Notes: generated by a model from the letters alone, not told the origin. A stretch of 64,000 nt of DNA from Cyanoderma ruficeps (GCA_008694505.1 VZDJ01000301.1:1403485-1467484), one strand, 5' to 3'. Shown: positions 24,854 to 37,964, counted from the stretch's first letter. Program-made: numbers and translations.

Positions 24854-26337
24854 TTCTACCGCCTCTGAATTCACCAGGTTTGTCTCCACACTGGGAACAC
24901 AGCAGAGCTTTCTATGCAAAGAGTAATGAATCCTACCAATCTGACCTCCTCCAGATACTAATCATCCAGCTTTACTCAAAACTCAACACGCTGGAAATCT
25001 TGGCAACTCATCCTGCTGCAGCCTGAATGAAAGCAAATGGAACTTCTAATCGAGATTAAATACAGCCCGCACTGGGCTAAGGCTCAGCACCTCCAAGGAC
25101 TCAGCTCAGCCTGTCCCAGTAGCAGCATTCCAGCTGTGCACCCTGACCTGTGCACCCAGCCACGAACCCTCCTGCATTAGGAACTGAACCCAAGCATGCT
25201 AATTCAAAACAAACAGACATATTCTCCCTCTCTCCTCACTTCTTTCCTTGTGGTGGACGTATAAATGCATACTGATGGCTACTGAGACTTGTAGTCTAAC
25301 TGATTTTGACATTTTTAACTCCAAAATTTGAAACAGTGACTTTCTAGCCCTGGGGCAGGAGTACTAAATGATAAAAAACTTTGGGACTGGGGAGTATTAA
25401 TTTTACATATGAGAGCTTGGCTTCAACAATGTTTCTAACAAGGGCTCAAGGCTCTCCAAAACTCAGCAGAGGATGCCCAAAAACTGCAACAAATTTTGGA
25501 CCCAAAATGGAGTTTTGTGGCTTCAATTCTTGTTTGTCACAGGTCAAATTAAGCTCCAGGCCTGAACTTGAGGGAGTTGAGGAGAATTCAGGTCTAGGTC
25601 TGAATTTACCATGGGATTAAATCATATTTAAATTTTAATTTCTAGTTTGCAATGCATCCTTTTTTTTTTCTTTCTCTTTTGCAGTTTATGATGTATTTGC
25701 ATTTTAAGAGAAAAAAAATATGCACAGAGGAAACATCCTGGCATCACAAGTCATCAATAAATCTTTTTTCCATAACAACCCACAAGAATTCACTGCAGGA
25801 CGCAATTGTTGAAACACAAAGCAATGACATTCTATAAGCTTTCAGAAGTATCATTCTAACCCTTGTGGACTCGATGATTCTCTAAATGAGTCACTAGCCT
25901 CTCAATGGAATTGTCAAAACTCGGGTTAAGCCAGGTTAATTCCCTTCCCCCTTTAATTTAGAAGTCCAGCTGCAGCGTCTGGCTTTCCAGTGAAAAGATC
26001 TAAATGCAGAACCCATTCACCCTGAACAGGAAATCTCATAGGGCCCAAAGCTAATTTTTTTTCCTAAAAGCTAGAGATAAGCCACACTTACGGGAAAAAA
26101 AGTGATTTCTGATGCCTCATGGGCCATGTGATGTAAAAATCAATATTCCTCTTATATGGCACAAATAATTTTCTGCTGAAGGTTAAAGAATCATGGTCAA
26201 AGCTACTATGGCTGGGGAGGGAGAAAGGGCAGCTGAGAGAAATGGGGGATGAGCAGAGCAGAGACTTTAACCAGAGCAGGATAAGGGAGATGTTAGAAGG
26301 AACACTTCCAACCAAGGTAGGTGAGCAGATGTGGCAT

Positions 26338-26630
26338 TGATCATACGGTCACAGAAGTGTTTGGGTTGGACAGGACCTGAACATCCATCCAGTTCCAAAC
26401 CCCTGCCATGGGCAGGGCACCTTCCACTACACCAGGTTGCTCAAAGCCCCATTCAAGCCCCCTGGGCTTGAACACTTCAGGGATGAGGCAGCCACAGCTT
26501 CTCTGGGCAACCTGTGCCAGTGCCTCACCACACTCAGGGAAGAATTTCTTCCTTGTGTTTAATCTAAACCTGCTTTCTCTCCATTTAAAGCCTTGTCCTG
26601 TCCCTACATGCCCTTGTCAAAAGTCCATCT
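26338..26630 (-). mobile_element. CR1 LINE, 5'-truncated 3' end (avian type)
   Basis: Read on the minus strand, this is the 3' end of a chicken-repeat-1 non-LTR retrotransposon. Recognisable pieces on the plus strand are CCTGCCATGGGCAGGGCACC, ACCAGGTTGCTCAAAGCCCC, GGGCAACCTGTGCCAGTGCC and GAATTTCTTCCTTGTGT, all typical of the avian CR1 tail. The element stops abruptly after about 290 bases, the usual 5' truncation. The short octamer repeats that end CR1 survive as a degraded GATCATACGGTCACAGAA on the left. Relative to the consensus I remember, about 7-8 bases are missing near 26591 (AAAGCC-TTGTCCTG). It has no coding capacity and is the best single indicator that the genome is avian. Confidence 0.92.
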
Positions 26631-29600
26631 GAGGCTGGGCTGAGGGTTTCAGCTAGGTGGGACAAGGAGGGACATCCTTCTGCCCCACAGGCTGCCCTCA
26701 GGCACGATGATGAGTGCTCCTCTCTGCCCAAGGCTACCTGTGACAGCTCCAGCTTTCAGCACAGCACCCTGCTTTACTGCCTTGCTTCCACCACAGTGTC
26801 AGCTCCACTGGAACCCCCAAAAGAGAGATTTTGCTGAGCATATCATACCCTTCATAATGGGAATAAACTACGCTGAAAGTAGAGCAAGTTTGTGTATCCC
26901 GTCCCTACCGTGCCCGAAGATCACCTGTAAACATCACAGCCTACTTTGTTAGGGACAAAACCACTCAACTTCCAGGTTAAATAGTTCATGTCCAGTTTGT
27001 CCTCAGGAATGGGTACAACAAACAAGAATCACAGCTAATCATGCCATTGATGTCAATAGTCTACACAAATCTGGTTGTAACTGGTAAACTCTCTTTAGCC
27101 TTCCAACAGCACTACAGTTCTCACCACTGAGAATATGTCCTAAGGAGGAAAGGATTTGTCTCAGCTGTAATTAATTCCTTTCTTTAATAATAAAAAAAGT
27201 AATAGCAATTAAAAAAAATTACAGCAAGGAAAAAACTAAAAGAAAAAGGACGGAGGGAAAGAAAAGAAATCGTTTATCCTACTACTATTACCGCAGAGAA
27301 ATATTTAATTGAGGGCTCTGGATTTCATTTTTAAAAAATCCAGTTTTCAAGAGTGCAGAAAAAGCTTAAAACATAAAAAACTAAAGAACTTGATGGACAG
27401 TTAAAAAGAAACTGAAATAAGCTTTCTTTAAAGAGAAAACAAAAATGATTTTAAACTGATCCCATGATATTTTAAACAGCTGGAATTGATAATACTGAAC
27501 TTGGCCATAATTCTACTATATTTAGCTTTGTATCAAAGTCCACATGATTTTTCCATGAGACAGAAGAATAGATATATAGGCTGATAGATGGATAGATACA
27601 TAAAAAGAAAAGGGAGAAACATAATTAGAAAGGGAACATTTTCTTGTCTGTTCTTTCAGTATGTTTTTTTTTTTTAATATATCAACTTCTACTTTATTAT
27701 TTCCTATAAGTAGAAACAGATTTTTCTCTCTCCAAAAAAATTCTTAAACAAAAAACCTCCTTTGACAGCTTCAACAGCAGATTAATCACTTTTGTAACCC
27801 ACAAAAAAAAAGTTTTCTGGAAAGCATAACTGTCTGTAAATGTAAATGACAGTATTACTCTCTCTTATGCTAAGACGCCTACACATTCTCTCACTTCCAT
27901 GACTCAGCACCAGATAAAAGCTTGTGAGATAATAAGCAGCAAACGTTCCTTTGGAAGAATACAAATAGTTAAAAATCCCAATTCTTCCTATCCCTCTAAA
28001 AAAAAAAAAATCCTTATGGTGTTAAAGCAAATTCTGCCAACAGATTCCTCTCTCACTGGAATAAGATACAAATATCCCAAGGACGTCAGAAAAGAGAGGG
28101 ACCAGGCTCAAGCAACATCAAAATCCAAACACATGCAAACATGAAAATATGAGAGGCTTTTCTTTTTCTCCAAATGAGCAAGAATGGGTTTGTTTCAACA
28201 AACAGGAATTTTATTACTGTTCATCTCCTGCCTTGCTCTAATTTGGTAGACAAATGAGTTGAAATTTTGCTCACCTATAATGAAAATTTCCAGGCACTCT
28301 TAAGGTAATGCACTCATGCCAAAAATCACAGAAACCCGTGGGGAAGGGAGGGGAATTTCAGTGGGACTTCCCCTCCTGCCCTGCGGTCCTTGTCTGACTT
28401 GAGCTTGTTAGAGCCCAAGTTACTTCTCCTTCAGCCAACCAAATGAGGGGCAGACCCTTCAGACCAAAATATTCTTATTTTGGATAAATCTTTGGGAAAA
28501 GAAAAAGCTGAAAAAGAGGGGCTCAGACCTCGGCTAGGCTCTTGTGATGTACCTGAAATGAACAGGAATGGTTTTGATGCCAAAATCCTGCCAGTCAGCT
28601 TGTGAATGCTGCTGGAACAGAGACAGCCATCTCCTCTCCATGAGCTCTTGTCAGCCCCAGCACACAGGTTAATTAACCAAAGGGTGGCAATCAAAAGAGA
28701 GCTGTTTATTTATTTATTGAGCAGAGATGCTGCGGACCTGAGGAGGAAAGGAATGACTTCCCAAGCCTCAGGAGTCCCGCTTGCTGAGTGCTGGACATTT
28801 CTTCTGAGAGCTTCCACCGCCTCATGTGCTGGGTGGGTGCCCATGAGTCTGTGTCCCTCAGAGAAGCTCATTCTACCAGGAGGTGGAGGTTATCCAGGAA
28901 ATAAATCAGGAAAATGCTGCTCATGCCTGTCACTTCTGGAGGAAGCAGAGTCCAGCTAAGGAGTACCCACAGGCCCTCCTCAACACACTGCTGCTGCTGA
29001 CTTTCACACTGAAAAGAGTAAATTAATGGAATTAGCCACAGAAGTTTAAATGCAAAGGGAAGCCCCAGGGTAAGGCATCCCAGGCCATGGGTGCAGGACT
29101 TCTTAACAGCAGGATGCTTTGAACTGAGCCAGAGGTAGAACCAAACTCTTCGAAATACTGTCATTAATAGAGTGCACCTGCTCTGGCAGGAGGCTGGGGA
29201 GCAGAGCTGAGCTCTCAGCGTGGTGCTGGCAGGGCTGTGCCTGGAGCACACGCGTCCCACACAGTCCAAGGAATGAGCAGGAGCATCCCCAGCTCAGCTG
29301 CTCCCTATCACTGCACAGGGAGCACACAGCAAATGCAGCAGCGTTAGGATGTTCCGGCTCAGCTGGCTGCCAGGCAGGTGAAGCACTGTGCCCCTCACCT
29401 CTGCAGAGCTTCAGATTCTGGGCAGGGTCCATCAAGCACCGGATAATTCTCAAAGAGAGCAGCCACAGCTGGGAAAGGCATGGCAGAGGGCTCCCAGGTA
29501 CCCAAAGACCTCTATCCCCGTGTTACCAAGGAAAAGCCCTGCGAGCTCTAGGTAAGAATTTGCAGGCCCAGAAAATGATAGTATTGACATATTCACGTTT

Positions 29601-29979
29601 GTGTCTCAAAGCCATGCTCGTTATTTCAAAAATAACGGATTGCCATATCCAAATCCAACTGAAAGCAGGTGTAGTCCAGTGGTTTCTGTGCAACCACATC
29701 TGCTCATACTCCAGGGCAAATGCCAAACTATTTATTGCTACTTAAAATTTATTGCATTTTTAGTCCTCCATCCCAAAACTGCTTTTGTTCAAAAATTCCT
29801 TTTAAATCCTTCTATGCCAACTGAATAAATCAAATCTGACAATTAAAATGGCAAATTGTTCAGAACCTCAGAGTTTCCACCTGACGATCTCCAAATACTT
29901 TTGGAACTTAAACACTCTTAATTACTCCCATGCTTCCTGCAAAAAGGAAAAAAAAGTAAAAGCATCCTTTTAAATTCTC

Positions 29980-30110
29980 TTTTTACAGATGAAAAACTGA
30001 AGTCCTGGGAGCCCCAAATAGCCTGCTAGGAATCTGCTTGCCCCAAAGACTCCTTATCCACTAAATCAGAGGCAGGGCTGGGAAGGGAAACCAGGAGTTT
30101 CAGCAACTCT
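29980..30110 (-). repeat. MIR-like SINE relic (antisense)
   Basis: TTTTTACAGATGAAAAACTGA is followed by GCTTGCCCCAAAGACTCC and AATCAGAGGCAGGGCTGGGA, the order of antisense MIR ('ttttacagatgaggaaactga ... cttgcccaaggtcacac ... gcagagctgggat'). Confidence 0.48.
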
Positions 30111-30689
30111 CAGCCTTTTTGTTCTCATCACTTCAGCAAACAACAGGCACAGCAATGTGATCATGCAGTTGTCAGTGTTTCCCCTCAAGGGGCTGGACAG
30201 AAGATGCTGAAAGCATTTGATCCACATGTGAGCACTGAACGGTATTGTTCGACACTGAGAATTCAGACATAAATAACTGGCTTGTTTGGAGTGAGTAAAA
30301 GGATGTCTGTGTTTGCAGGAATCTCACAAGAGGGAGTAAGGAACTAGGGTGTTCCTTTTCTTTTATTATTACCTTTTTTATTTCTTTTGTAGCCGTGTCT
30401 GGAAATAACCCATCAGCCAGAGGAGCTGCTCCCGCTGCTGCTGTGGCAGATGGCAAGCAGGGCTCAGAGCAGGGCTCTGCCTCGGCAGGGCTGTGTGGGG
30501 ATTTCTGCAGCGGGAAGAAACAAGGCGAAATGTGCAGGCTGCCGTCTGCATTCAGATCAAGCGCTGTCTGTTGCTAGCAGCACAAGTTGTTCTGAAAACA
30601 AGAGTCAATCATCTGTAGCCTTATTTCTGTACATTTCCTGCAGGGGTCTCATGAAATAAATGAGAATAAATGTAAGGGCGAGAGTTCCT

Positions 30690-31090
30690 ATTAGGAGCAG
30701 CCTCATCAGCATCACCCAGCCAAGCATTTACGTCATCAGCATGCTAATTTAATCAGACCTGAGCAGTGATGCTATAAATGGATTACCATCCCAGCTAGTG
30801 TGGTTACCGAGGTAACTCAGCCCTTTGTGCCACAGATACAATCGGCTTAATGATAATAAAAACCTCAGCACAAATGAAACAGAAGGAAAAGCCTGACAGG
30901 GCTGACGCATACACGACCCTTTCTCTCCTCTCACCCCTCCCCTTCCCCAACCTCAGCCGCTCACTGCAATAAAATTAAGTGCTGCTGTGATCTGTATGCA
31001 CAACATTCCCACAGGGAACACACAAGTAAATAGAATCCGCGGAAATAATTAATACAGGCCAACAACTGATGTCGTCAGCACTACTTAGTC
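30690..31090. promoter_or_regulatory. Candidate intronic regulatory element
   Basis: This non-repetitive stretch contains a CRE/C-EBP-like TTACGTCA (30728-30735), ATGCTAATTTAATC with homeodomain/octamer-like cores, the RFX-like palindrome (30803-30816), GCTGACGC and several TAATTA-type sites. The concentration looks like an enhancer, but conservation and activity cannot be judged from one sequence. Confidence 0.3.
30803..30816. promoter_or_regulatory. Predicted RFX-type X-box (GTTACC-GA-GGTAAC)
   Basis: The 14 bases GTTACCGAGGTAAC consist of perfect inverted 6-mers with a 2-base spacer. The RFX X-box consensus is GTNRCC, 0-3 bases, RGYAAC, and this site fits both half-sites. It sits inside a stretch dense in other factor-like motifs. 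The prediction is motif-based only. Confidence 0.45.
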
Positions 31091-34000
31091 ATTCCTCCAA
31101 CCCTGAATGGCACAGGGACATGCAGACAGAAACAGTGCACGGGCAGATTCCAAGGATCCTGCAAAGGGCTTCAGAAAAGTGGCTGCTCTCCCCTATGCAG
31201 CATTAATTATATCAATGGAGTGCCTGGACCAAGAGCTGACTGCAATGGTGAATCCAGTCACTGCCAGAGGGGAGCATTTCCACACCATCTCCTGCTCTGC
31301 CAAAACTGGAGGTGATCTGGGACTGGGGATTCCAAAGGCTACAGAGAAATTCAACTGCAATGTCACCAGTCCAGAAGTGGAGGTGACCTGGTCCTTTGCA
31401 GGAGGGTTGAAATGGAGCTCTGGGGTTTCCTGTATTCACCCAGTTCTGCAAAACCAGCAGCCTACTCACCTCTCAGCCTAGCCTGGGAAAGAACATTCCC
31501 TGGAAAATGCTAGCCTCAATGGGCTAAAAAGCAGTGACTATGCCTTAAAATGGACAGAAGGTCATACTCTTCAGCTGCTATAGCTCTGTGCCTGATTGAG
31601 CACCAAGTTCCCTGTGGATGCTGAATGCCAAACATTTTCCTACTCAGATGCCAAAGACCAAATTTCCCATAGCACTCAAGATTTGATTTTCTTTTCCTCC
31701 TACCCAAAATCTCAGCAACTATGAGCAAAAACCACCAGCATCTAAATGCTCAGCTGCCATAGCAGCTCAGGCATTTCACATGCCCTTACTGCAAGTCACC
31801 ATGTCCTCACCTAAAAAATGCTTCACCTGAAAGCACCAACTGCTACAATTGGATCAGGAGTGCACACCATAACCTCAGGTCCGTCAGGCTCCTGGTGGGT
31901 ATCGCTCCAGTCCAGGCAGCATCTTAAGGGATTAGCACAAGACCAACAGCTTTTGATGGATTCAAAAATCAGACTTCTGCATTGAGAAGTGCAATGAATT
32001 CCCATTGCCTGTCACATGAACACATGCATCAGACTTGTTGCTTTGTAAATGCCAAAATGCAGTTCACACAGTCTTTGGAAAAAATCCAGAGAGACTTCTC
32101 AACATATACAACTGGACATGTACAGAAATAGCTGTGCCCTTGCCTTCATTTCACAAATTAATTAAAGGCATTCTGTGTGTGCTCATTCCTGAGGGCGGCT
32201 CATTCCACCTATGTGAGACCACCTCAGCAGCCCAGCCCAGCATTTCTTCACTGAGTGGAGGTACCCAAGTATTTGGATTTAGGCATAAGTGAGATCAGCT
32301 TTTCAGAAGAGAAAGCCCTTTCTGAAGTGGCAGGACTCCAGCAAAGTCAAAGCTGCTTCTGTAAACTGCAGCATGTCCCTGCAATGAGCAATAATAGCAG
32401 ATATGTCTATAGAAAAGACACATGCAGGCTCATCTCTTGGGAAATCTCACTAAATACTTTCTCACTCCTCCATCATGCAGAAGAGCACCAGTCCTCCCAG
32501 GAAATTTATTACATACTTCTAGAGAAATAGCTAAATAATTCCTTTAGGAGCCCTTTCAGATCAGATTACAGGAGTACACTTTTCCCAGGAAGGGAGAGAA
32601 TCCTATGCAAATAACACCAAATTACTATGGAAAGTTACATTCTTGGCTGGAAACACCTGGCTTACTGAAAGCATGGAGCCGTGTGTCCTGATCTAACTGT
32701 GTCCTCACAGCAGCCAGGCAGGTGAGATGCAAATAACCCCAGGAAAGAGGCTGGGGGGATACAAACACTCAAGGCAGAAGGCAGGGGCAGAGTGCCAGAA
32801 CGCAGAGCTCTGGAAATGGCGCGGCTGTTGATGTGAGAAGGAAGCCATCACCTTTGCTTCGCTTTAAAAGTCATCATGACAGCTTGAGAGATTGTAACAT
32901 TTAAGTGACACAGTGACAGCTTGATCCAGTCAACAATCGCAATTCACAGACGTGCTCTAAACACAAACCCCGCTTCCCCGGGCGCAGAGCAGCCACTCAG
33001 TTGGGAAAAGCATGTACTCAAAAGGAGATGTAACATTGAAAATGTTCCTCCGGGATCCTCACTTGGCCAGTTATTCTGCATACAGTGTGCTGGTGAGACT
33101 TAGACTACGGGTCTCTCCACTCCTGTGGCACAGAAAGGATATGAGCGGGCTGGTGGATGGAAAGAAAAGGAGAAGAATTGGCATCAATGTCAAATGTTCC
33201 ATTAATTTCAAAGGCAGCAACGGGTGTGCAGAACTTCAGAGAAAGCCCTTCTGCCACAATCAAGTGAAAACTGAACCGTGCCATCTCCCTTTGCTCCTGC
33301 TCCCCCTGACAGGCAGGCTGGCTCTGAGGTAGTTGCAGTAATGCAGGGCAATGCAGAACAGCCCCAGCTCACTGCAAGTGTCCCAGCCACATTAAAAAGG
33401 CAATCAGGCATTCACTAAAATTTATAATATACTTCTAACCTCTTTGGAGTTAGGTGCTTGTTCTCTTGGCCAAGGAGTTACAACTAATGGTATATTTTGG
33501 GCCTAATAAAGGCGTCTTATTTTTTGTCCTGCTTATACAATTTAGTGCTGTGGAACAACACCAGAGAAACAATCCCTAGGCACTAACACCTTTCTCAGCA
33601 GATGCAGAACAGCCAGTGCTGGCATTTCTTCCCCTGAGGTGGGGCCTTTTAGGTCCCTAAAGCACATCTGGAAAGGATTGCTCTGAGCCACTCTGGATAT
33701 GACTTCTCAATACAGTAGGATCTCTGGGCATTTGCAAGTGGTTCTAACCCATGGACCAGTTAAATAAATTACGAAAAAGCAAATACTGGAGAGTATGCCC
33801 ACACAAAAAAAAATTAGTCACTAGACCAAATACTTATTTCATCTCGTATAACTCTAAAGCTCTGTGCCCCTTCCTGCTGCCCAAAGGTCTTGTCATCCAC
33901 AGACAACATCAAAAGAATGATTTTGTTATTGTCATTAAGAACATGACTTTTCAGTGACCTACAGCACCACAACACATGCTTACCAGTGGTCAGCCCTCCA

Positions 34001-34494
34001 CACAGTCCAATGCATTTTAAAAACAAGTCTGCTCTCCGTGCCAAACTTTGGTTGTCTTAAAACCAAATTAAATAAATAAAAAGCTGAAAACTTGCACAGT
34101 TTTTGACTTCCTAAAAGCATATTTTATACTTAAGAAATGTTAAGACAGTGACCATCCTGAACATAGAAACCAGTGGCTACAGAGCTTGCTGCCTTTGGAA
34201 CATGATTTGCAAGTTCCTCAGACAGCAAAGGAAGCCAGAAAATGAAACCTTCAGTAATGGCTCCTTTCCAAGCCTTTATGGCCATGGCTGGGCACTGAAT
34301 TTTCTTAGAGAGAAAGCAGGGCATCCCTGGCTGTGGCTGTGCACAAAGGCAGGCAGTGCCTGCAAGGCAGCTCAGGACCTGCTGGTCTCAGACGTCTGGA
34401 GGACGGTGCACAGCCCTGCCTGGGCTCCCCCAGCTCCCCTGGGAATGGGACTTGCCCAAGGCAACCCCTGATGATGCAGAGTGACCTCTCTTAA

Positions 34495-34740
34495 GTAAAT
34501 CTTACAGGTTGAATGGGCCCTCAGGAGTCTGTTCAGCCCAGAACTCTCCGTTAAGGCAGGACTGGCCCTGCCTAAACCACTCCAGACAGACCTTTGCACA
34601 AACTGACATAAAGTCCCTCCCCTAATCAATGACCTTCTGCTTTTCCATGCCATCTTCTCCTGGGGTTATCTATCCCTCCTACTGCAGTTTTACCCTAATG
34701 GCAAATCTAAATCTCTGGCTGGGTTTTAAGTCCCAGACAT
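34495..34740 (-). mobile_element. Possible ancient, diverged CR1 3' end
   Basis: On the plus strand, a segment reading roughly as 'GGGCCCTCAGGAGTCTGTTCAG ... CAGACAGACCTTTG ... CTGCAGTTTTACCC ... GCAAATCTAAATCTC' follows the order of motifs in the antisense CR1 tail, but with heavy divergence. It could be an old CR1 subfamily copy or chance similarity. No ends or target duplication were found. Confidence 0.3.
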
Positions 34741-34839
34741 TGTGCCTTCCAATGTAGATGTGTCATTCCCTTTTTCTTTGCAGCTGAAAGCAGACAGACC
34801 CTGAACAATTAGGAGGCAAGAACACCCACAGGGAAGAGA

Positions 34840-35300
34840 TTATTTACATAAACAGGATCACAATGTGTGTGTGTGTTTATATATTTATTACTTATAAAAA
34901 AAATACTGCAATCTCTTTTCTTTTCTAATTAAAAGACCCCGTTTGCCCTGCTGCACAATTGCTAAGCAGATTTAAAATGGGGACTTCAGTAGCTATTTTA
35001 TGGCTAATCAAATGAGTAAATATAATGATCTGCTCCAATTCCCATTCTGATTACACAGTGTAGCTATTTCATTCCCTCAATAAGCTCCTTGCACCCAAAA
35101 AGAATAGTTTAACAAGCTTCAGAGCAGAATGTTAGGCTCAATTTCTCTAAAGGGTAATAGAGTGGGAGTGTCTGTATAATTAGCTTTGTTGGGCTCCCTC
35201 CCTCACTGTACAATACACTCTATAGAGAGCTTTCACTGTCTCTCCAGGTCTTCATGTTAAAGCAGAAAAATAATGCAGAGCACATTAGAATCATACTGGT
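34840..35300. promoter_or_regulatory. Candidate AT-rich intronic regulatory element
   Basis: AT-rich but not simple-repeat sequence with TAAT-core sites (CTAATTAAAAG, GGCTAATCAAATGAG, TATAATTAGC) and no transposon signature. It resembles ancient conserved noncoding DNA in style only. Confidence 0.2.
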
Positions 35301-35779
35301 TGCACAGAAGAGTTTTGAAAGACAGAAAAAAAGCTGGAGAAGTGCTGGCTTATTCAGCCCAAAAGGGCTCAAGCTTTAATTTAGCTTTAGCAATAAAAGC
35401 ACACATGTTCATGTACACAGCTCATTCATCTCTAATGTATTGAACTCTTAGATGTTTCTGGAAGTTAAGATCTGCCAGACTACTAACACACTGATCAAAT
35501 CATAGTATAAATCACTAAAGTACACTCAACAATTTCTTCTCTGCATAGAACTTGAAATTAAATTAACAGCATACAATCTATAATGCAAAACATTACCTAA
35601 CACATTTGGAAGAGTTTGATGCTGAATTCCCTTACAGAAAATAAAAGTGTTTGATATACTGATTTTTCACAGCAAGAAACAGTTTTTTACATAAGCTGGC
35701 AAAACCATAATATTTTTGTGCTTGCAGAAGAATTTTCAGCTGGAGATTTGAAAATCCTTTCTGAAGGCAGACAGCCAGG

Positions 35780-35880
35780 TGGGAATTGTTATTATTACCA
35801 CCTCTGTTTTACAGATGGAAAACTTAATGCTAGAAAAATTAAAAATCTTACTGAAAATAAAGGGACATGTCAGAGATCTG
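35780..35880 (-). repeat. MIR-like SINE relic (antisense)
   Basis: TTATTATTACCACCTCTGTT then TTTACAGATGGAAAACTTAA, followed by a diverged tail, matches the antisense MIR order 'attattatccccattttacagatgaggaaactga'. Confidence 0.5.
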
Positions 35881-36083
35881 TGAGGAAAGGGGGAACAGCA
35901 GATCCCATCTTGCTCCAAAGTGCTGCAGCTGCACCAGACCTCTCAAATCAGTCATCCTATATCTCTCCTCTCCCTTTGTATTTGCAAGCAAGGTGCCCAT
36001 GGATACTATCTTTGGAAACTGTCTCACAAAAAGTTTGGCAAAAAGGTCAAAATCCACACAAATAGTTTAATCCTGCAATAATT

Positions 36084-36186
36084 GGGGAAAACAACCCCAA
36101 AAAAACCAAAAGCACCCCTCCCCCCCCAAAAAAAACCCAAAAAACCAACAAAACCCCAAACAAATAAAACTACCAAAACAAACCAG
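36084..36186. repeat. A/C-rich low-complexity tract with C-runs
   Basis: Plus-strand A/C sequence with C-runs at 36095-36098, 36115-36118, 36120-36127, 36136-36138 and 36154-36157. On the LPP coding strand these are five G-runs within 63 bases. Confidence 0.93.
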
Positions 36187-36338
36187 AAGAAAGGAGGGCA
36201 CTATGGAAGTTATTCTCAAAGTCCCACAGCTGAATCACAGACTTTACCCCTAATAAGTAAAACCCACAGTTAAGCCATTGTTTCAGAGTAAGTCAACAGC
36301 AAATAAAAAAATATCACAGGTCCAATAGCCACTTCCAC

Positions 36339-36355
36339 TTTTTTTTTTTTTTTTT
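36339..36355. repeat. Poly-T run (17 T)
   Basis: An uninterrupted run of 17 T residues, about 150 bases from the A/C-rich tract. Another long T run (14 T) lies at 48843-48856. Confidence 0.95.
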
Positions 36356-37964
36356 GGCATATAAGCTTACCAGTTCACAGTCAGAGAGCAATACCTGGTC
36401 AGAAACAAATGGATACTGCACCTACATTTTTCACATTCCTCTGAAATAACCAAGTATCCCTGGAGCCTTGAAAAGAGACAGCTAGGACTCAGACTGGTAC
36501 AAACAGGAGGAATGATTGTTCTGTCACTTCCAGTGCTAGAAAGAAGCAACAGGAAACCACCCTAGAAGGAGGCAAAGTGAAAATATCAGGAATATGGTGG
36601 GCCTGCCCCACCTCCATTGAACTTCTTTGCTATGGGATGTTTTAAATTCCAGAGATTTCCCTGAACTCATAAAGCAGTTGAATGAGCTGATGGAGGAAAA
36701 ATCCCTGACTGAATATTAAGGAAGACATTATTTAAATCAAGCCAGTTCTTTGTGAACAGTAAATCCTTAGATAAAGGGAAATATTCTGGGGTGGTGTAGA
36801 TACAAATTTGCACCACTCTTGTCTCCTTTTTTTGGTATTTATGGGGAAGAACACCGAGCTGGAGTGACCACTCATCCGACACAAGGTGGGCAAGGTCAGG
36901 TTCTTAATTTCAGGCCCATACACTCTGACGTATGAGAGCAAGATACTGAAAAGCAAAGGTTTAAAATTCCAGTTTCTCATGCAGGCAGGTTATTTTTCTA
37001 AAAACCAGACTTTTGCTACTTCTGTCTTTTAAAAAAGTACCAGCAGCTGATAAACACTATAATGATATGAGTCAGAACCAAATGTATTTGAGCAAATACA
37101 CTCCAGATTCAACTCCCTCCAAGCTCAGCTTCAGACAACAAATCCTACAACAAGAGCATTTATCTGAGTCCAGCATACCAAAATGCTTTCATCAAATGAG
37201 CCAAGCCAGAGATGAAGCTGAGTCTTCACAACAGCCAGCATTTGAGACACTCAAGAAAACTTGACAGTAAATAAGATATTAAAACTTTCCCAGAGGACAG
37301 GCTTCCAACACTTATATTGCAGCGTCTTCTGCATACAAGTGCAATTAATGGAGTCAAAAGCAATTGATGGAGCCAGTGCTGGACACACTGTTACATCCCC
37401 ACACAATGCATCTCCAAAGGAGGTGACAGTTCTGGGCACTAAGCTTAATACTGTCTCCCTTCTACTATTCTGCACCTGTGTGCAGGAAAATTTCCCAGCT
37501 GTTGGGCACAACATTCCTATTGCAAAGCCAGCTCAAGCATCTTTGCAGAACGACAAGATCACCTTAATATTTCCTTGAGTTGTTGGCTTACAGCTCCTCA
37601 GAGGTGTAAGAGCAGACTGAGGGACCTGATTTGGATGCATAGGGACTTCTTAAACTGTTCAGGCAGAGAACAGCTTAAAAATGGGGAACAGCACCTTGGT
37701 GCTGTTGCCTCTGCCAACTTAGCCACGGGGAAAGGTGGAACAGGCTGTGTTCCACGTGAGACTTGGAAAAAGACACTTTATCCCAATCCACCCATGCTGC
37801 TGTCACAGAAGAGTGGAGAGAATAAAACCCGAGTGACCCAGATGCAAATACTAAAGGTCACAAATAGAACACCACCTACACATCCTCACTGCACCAGGTA
37901 CTGGTCATTCACCCAAACACTGCACACTGAGCAGGTGGGCATAGAAATGAGGGTTTTCCTTGTT

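Noticed and set aside
26145..26162. CArG-like TCTTATATGG (26150-26159), tempting because LPP is a smooth-muscle gene responsive to SRF.
   Set aside because: It has one mismatch to the CC(A/T)6GG consensus and no second site nearby, so it is not better than chance in an AT-rich intron.
36084..36186. CCCCAAAA-type text resembling ciliate telomere repeats.
   Set aside because: The runs are irregular in length and spacing and sit in ordinary low-complexity intron sequence. This is not a telomeric array.
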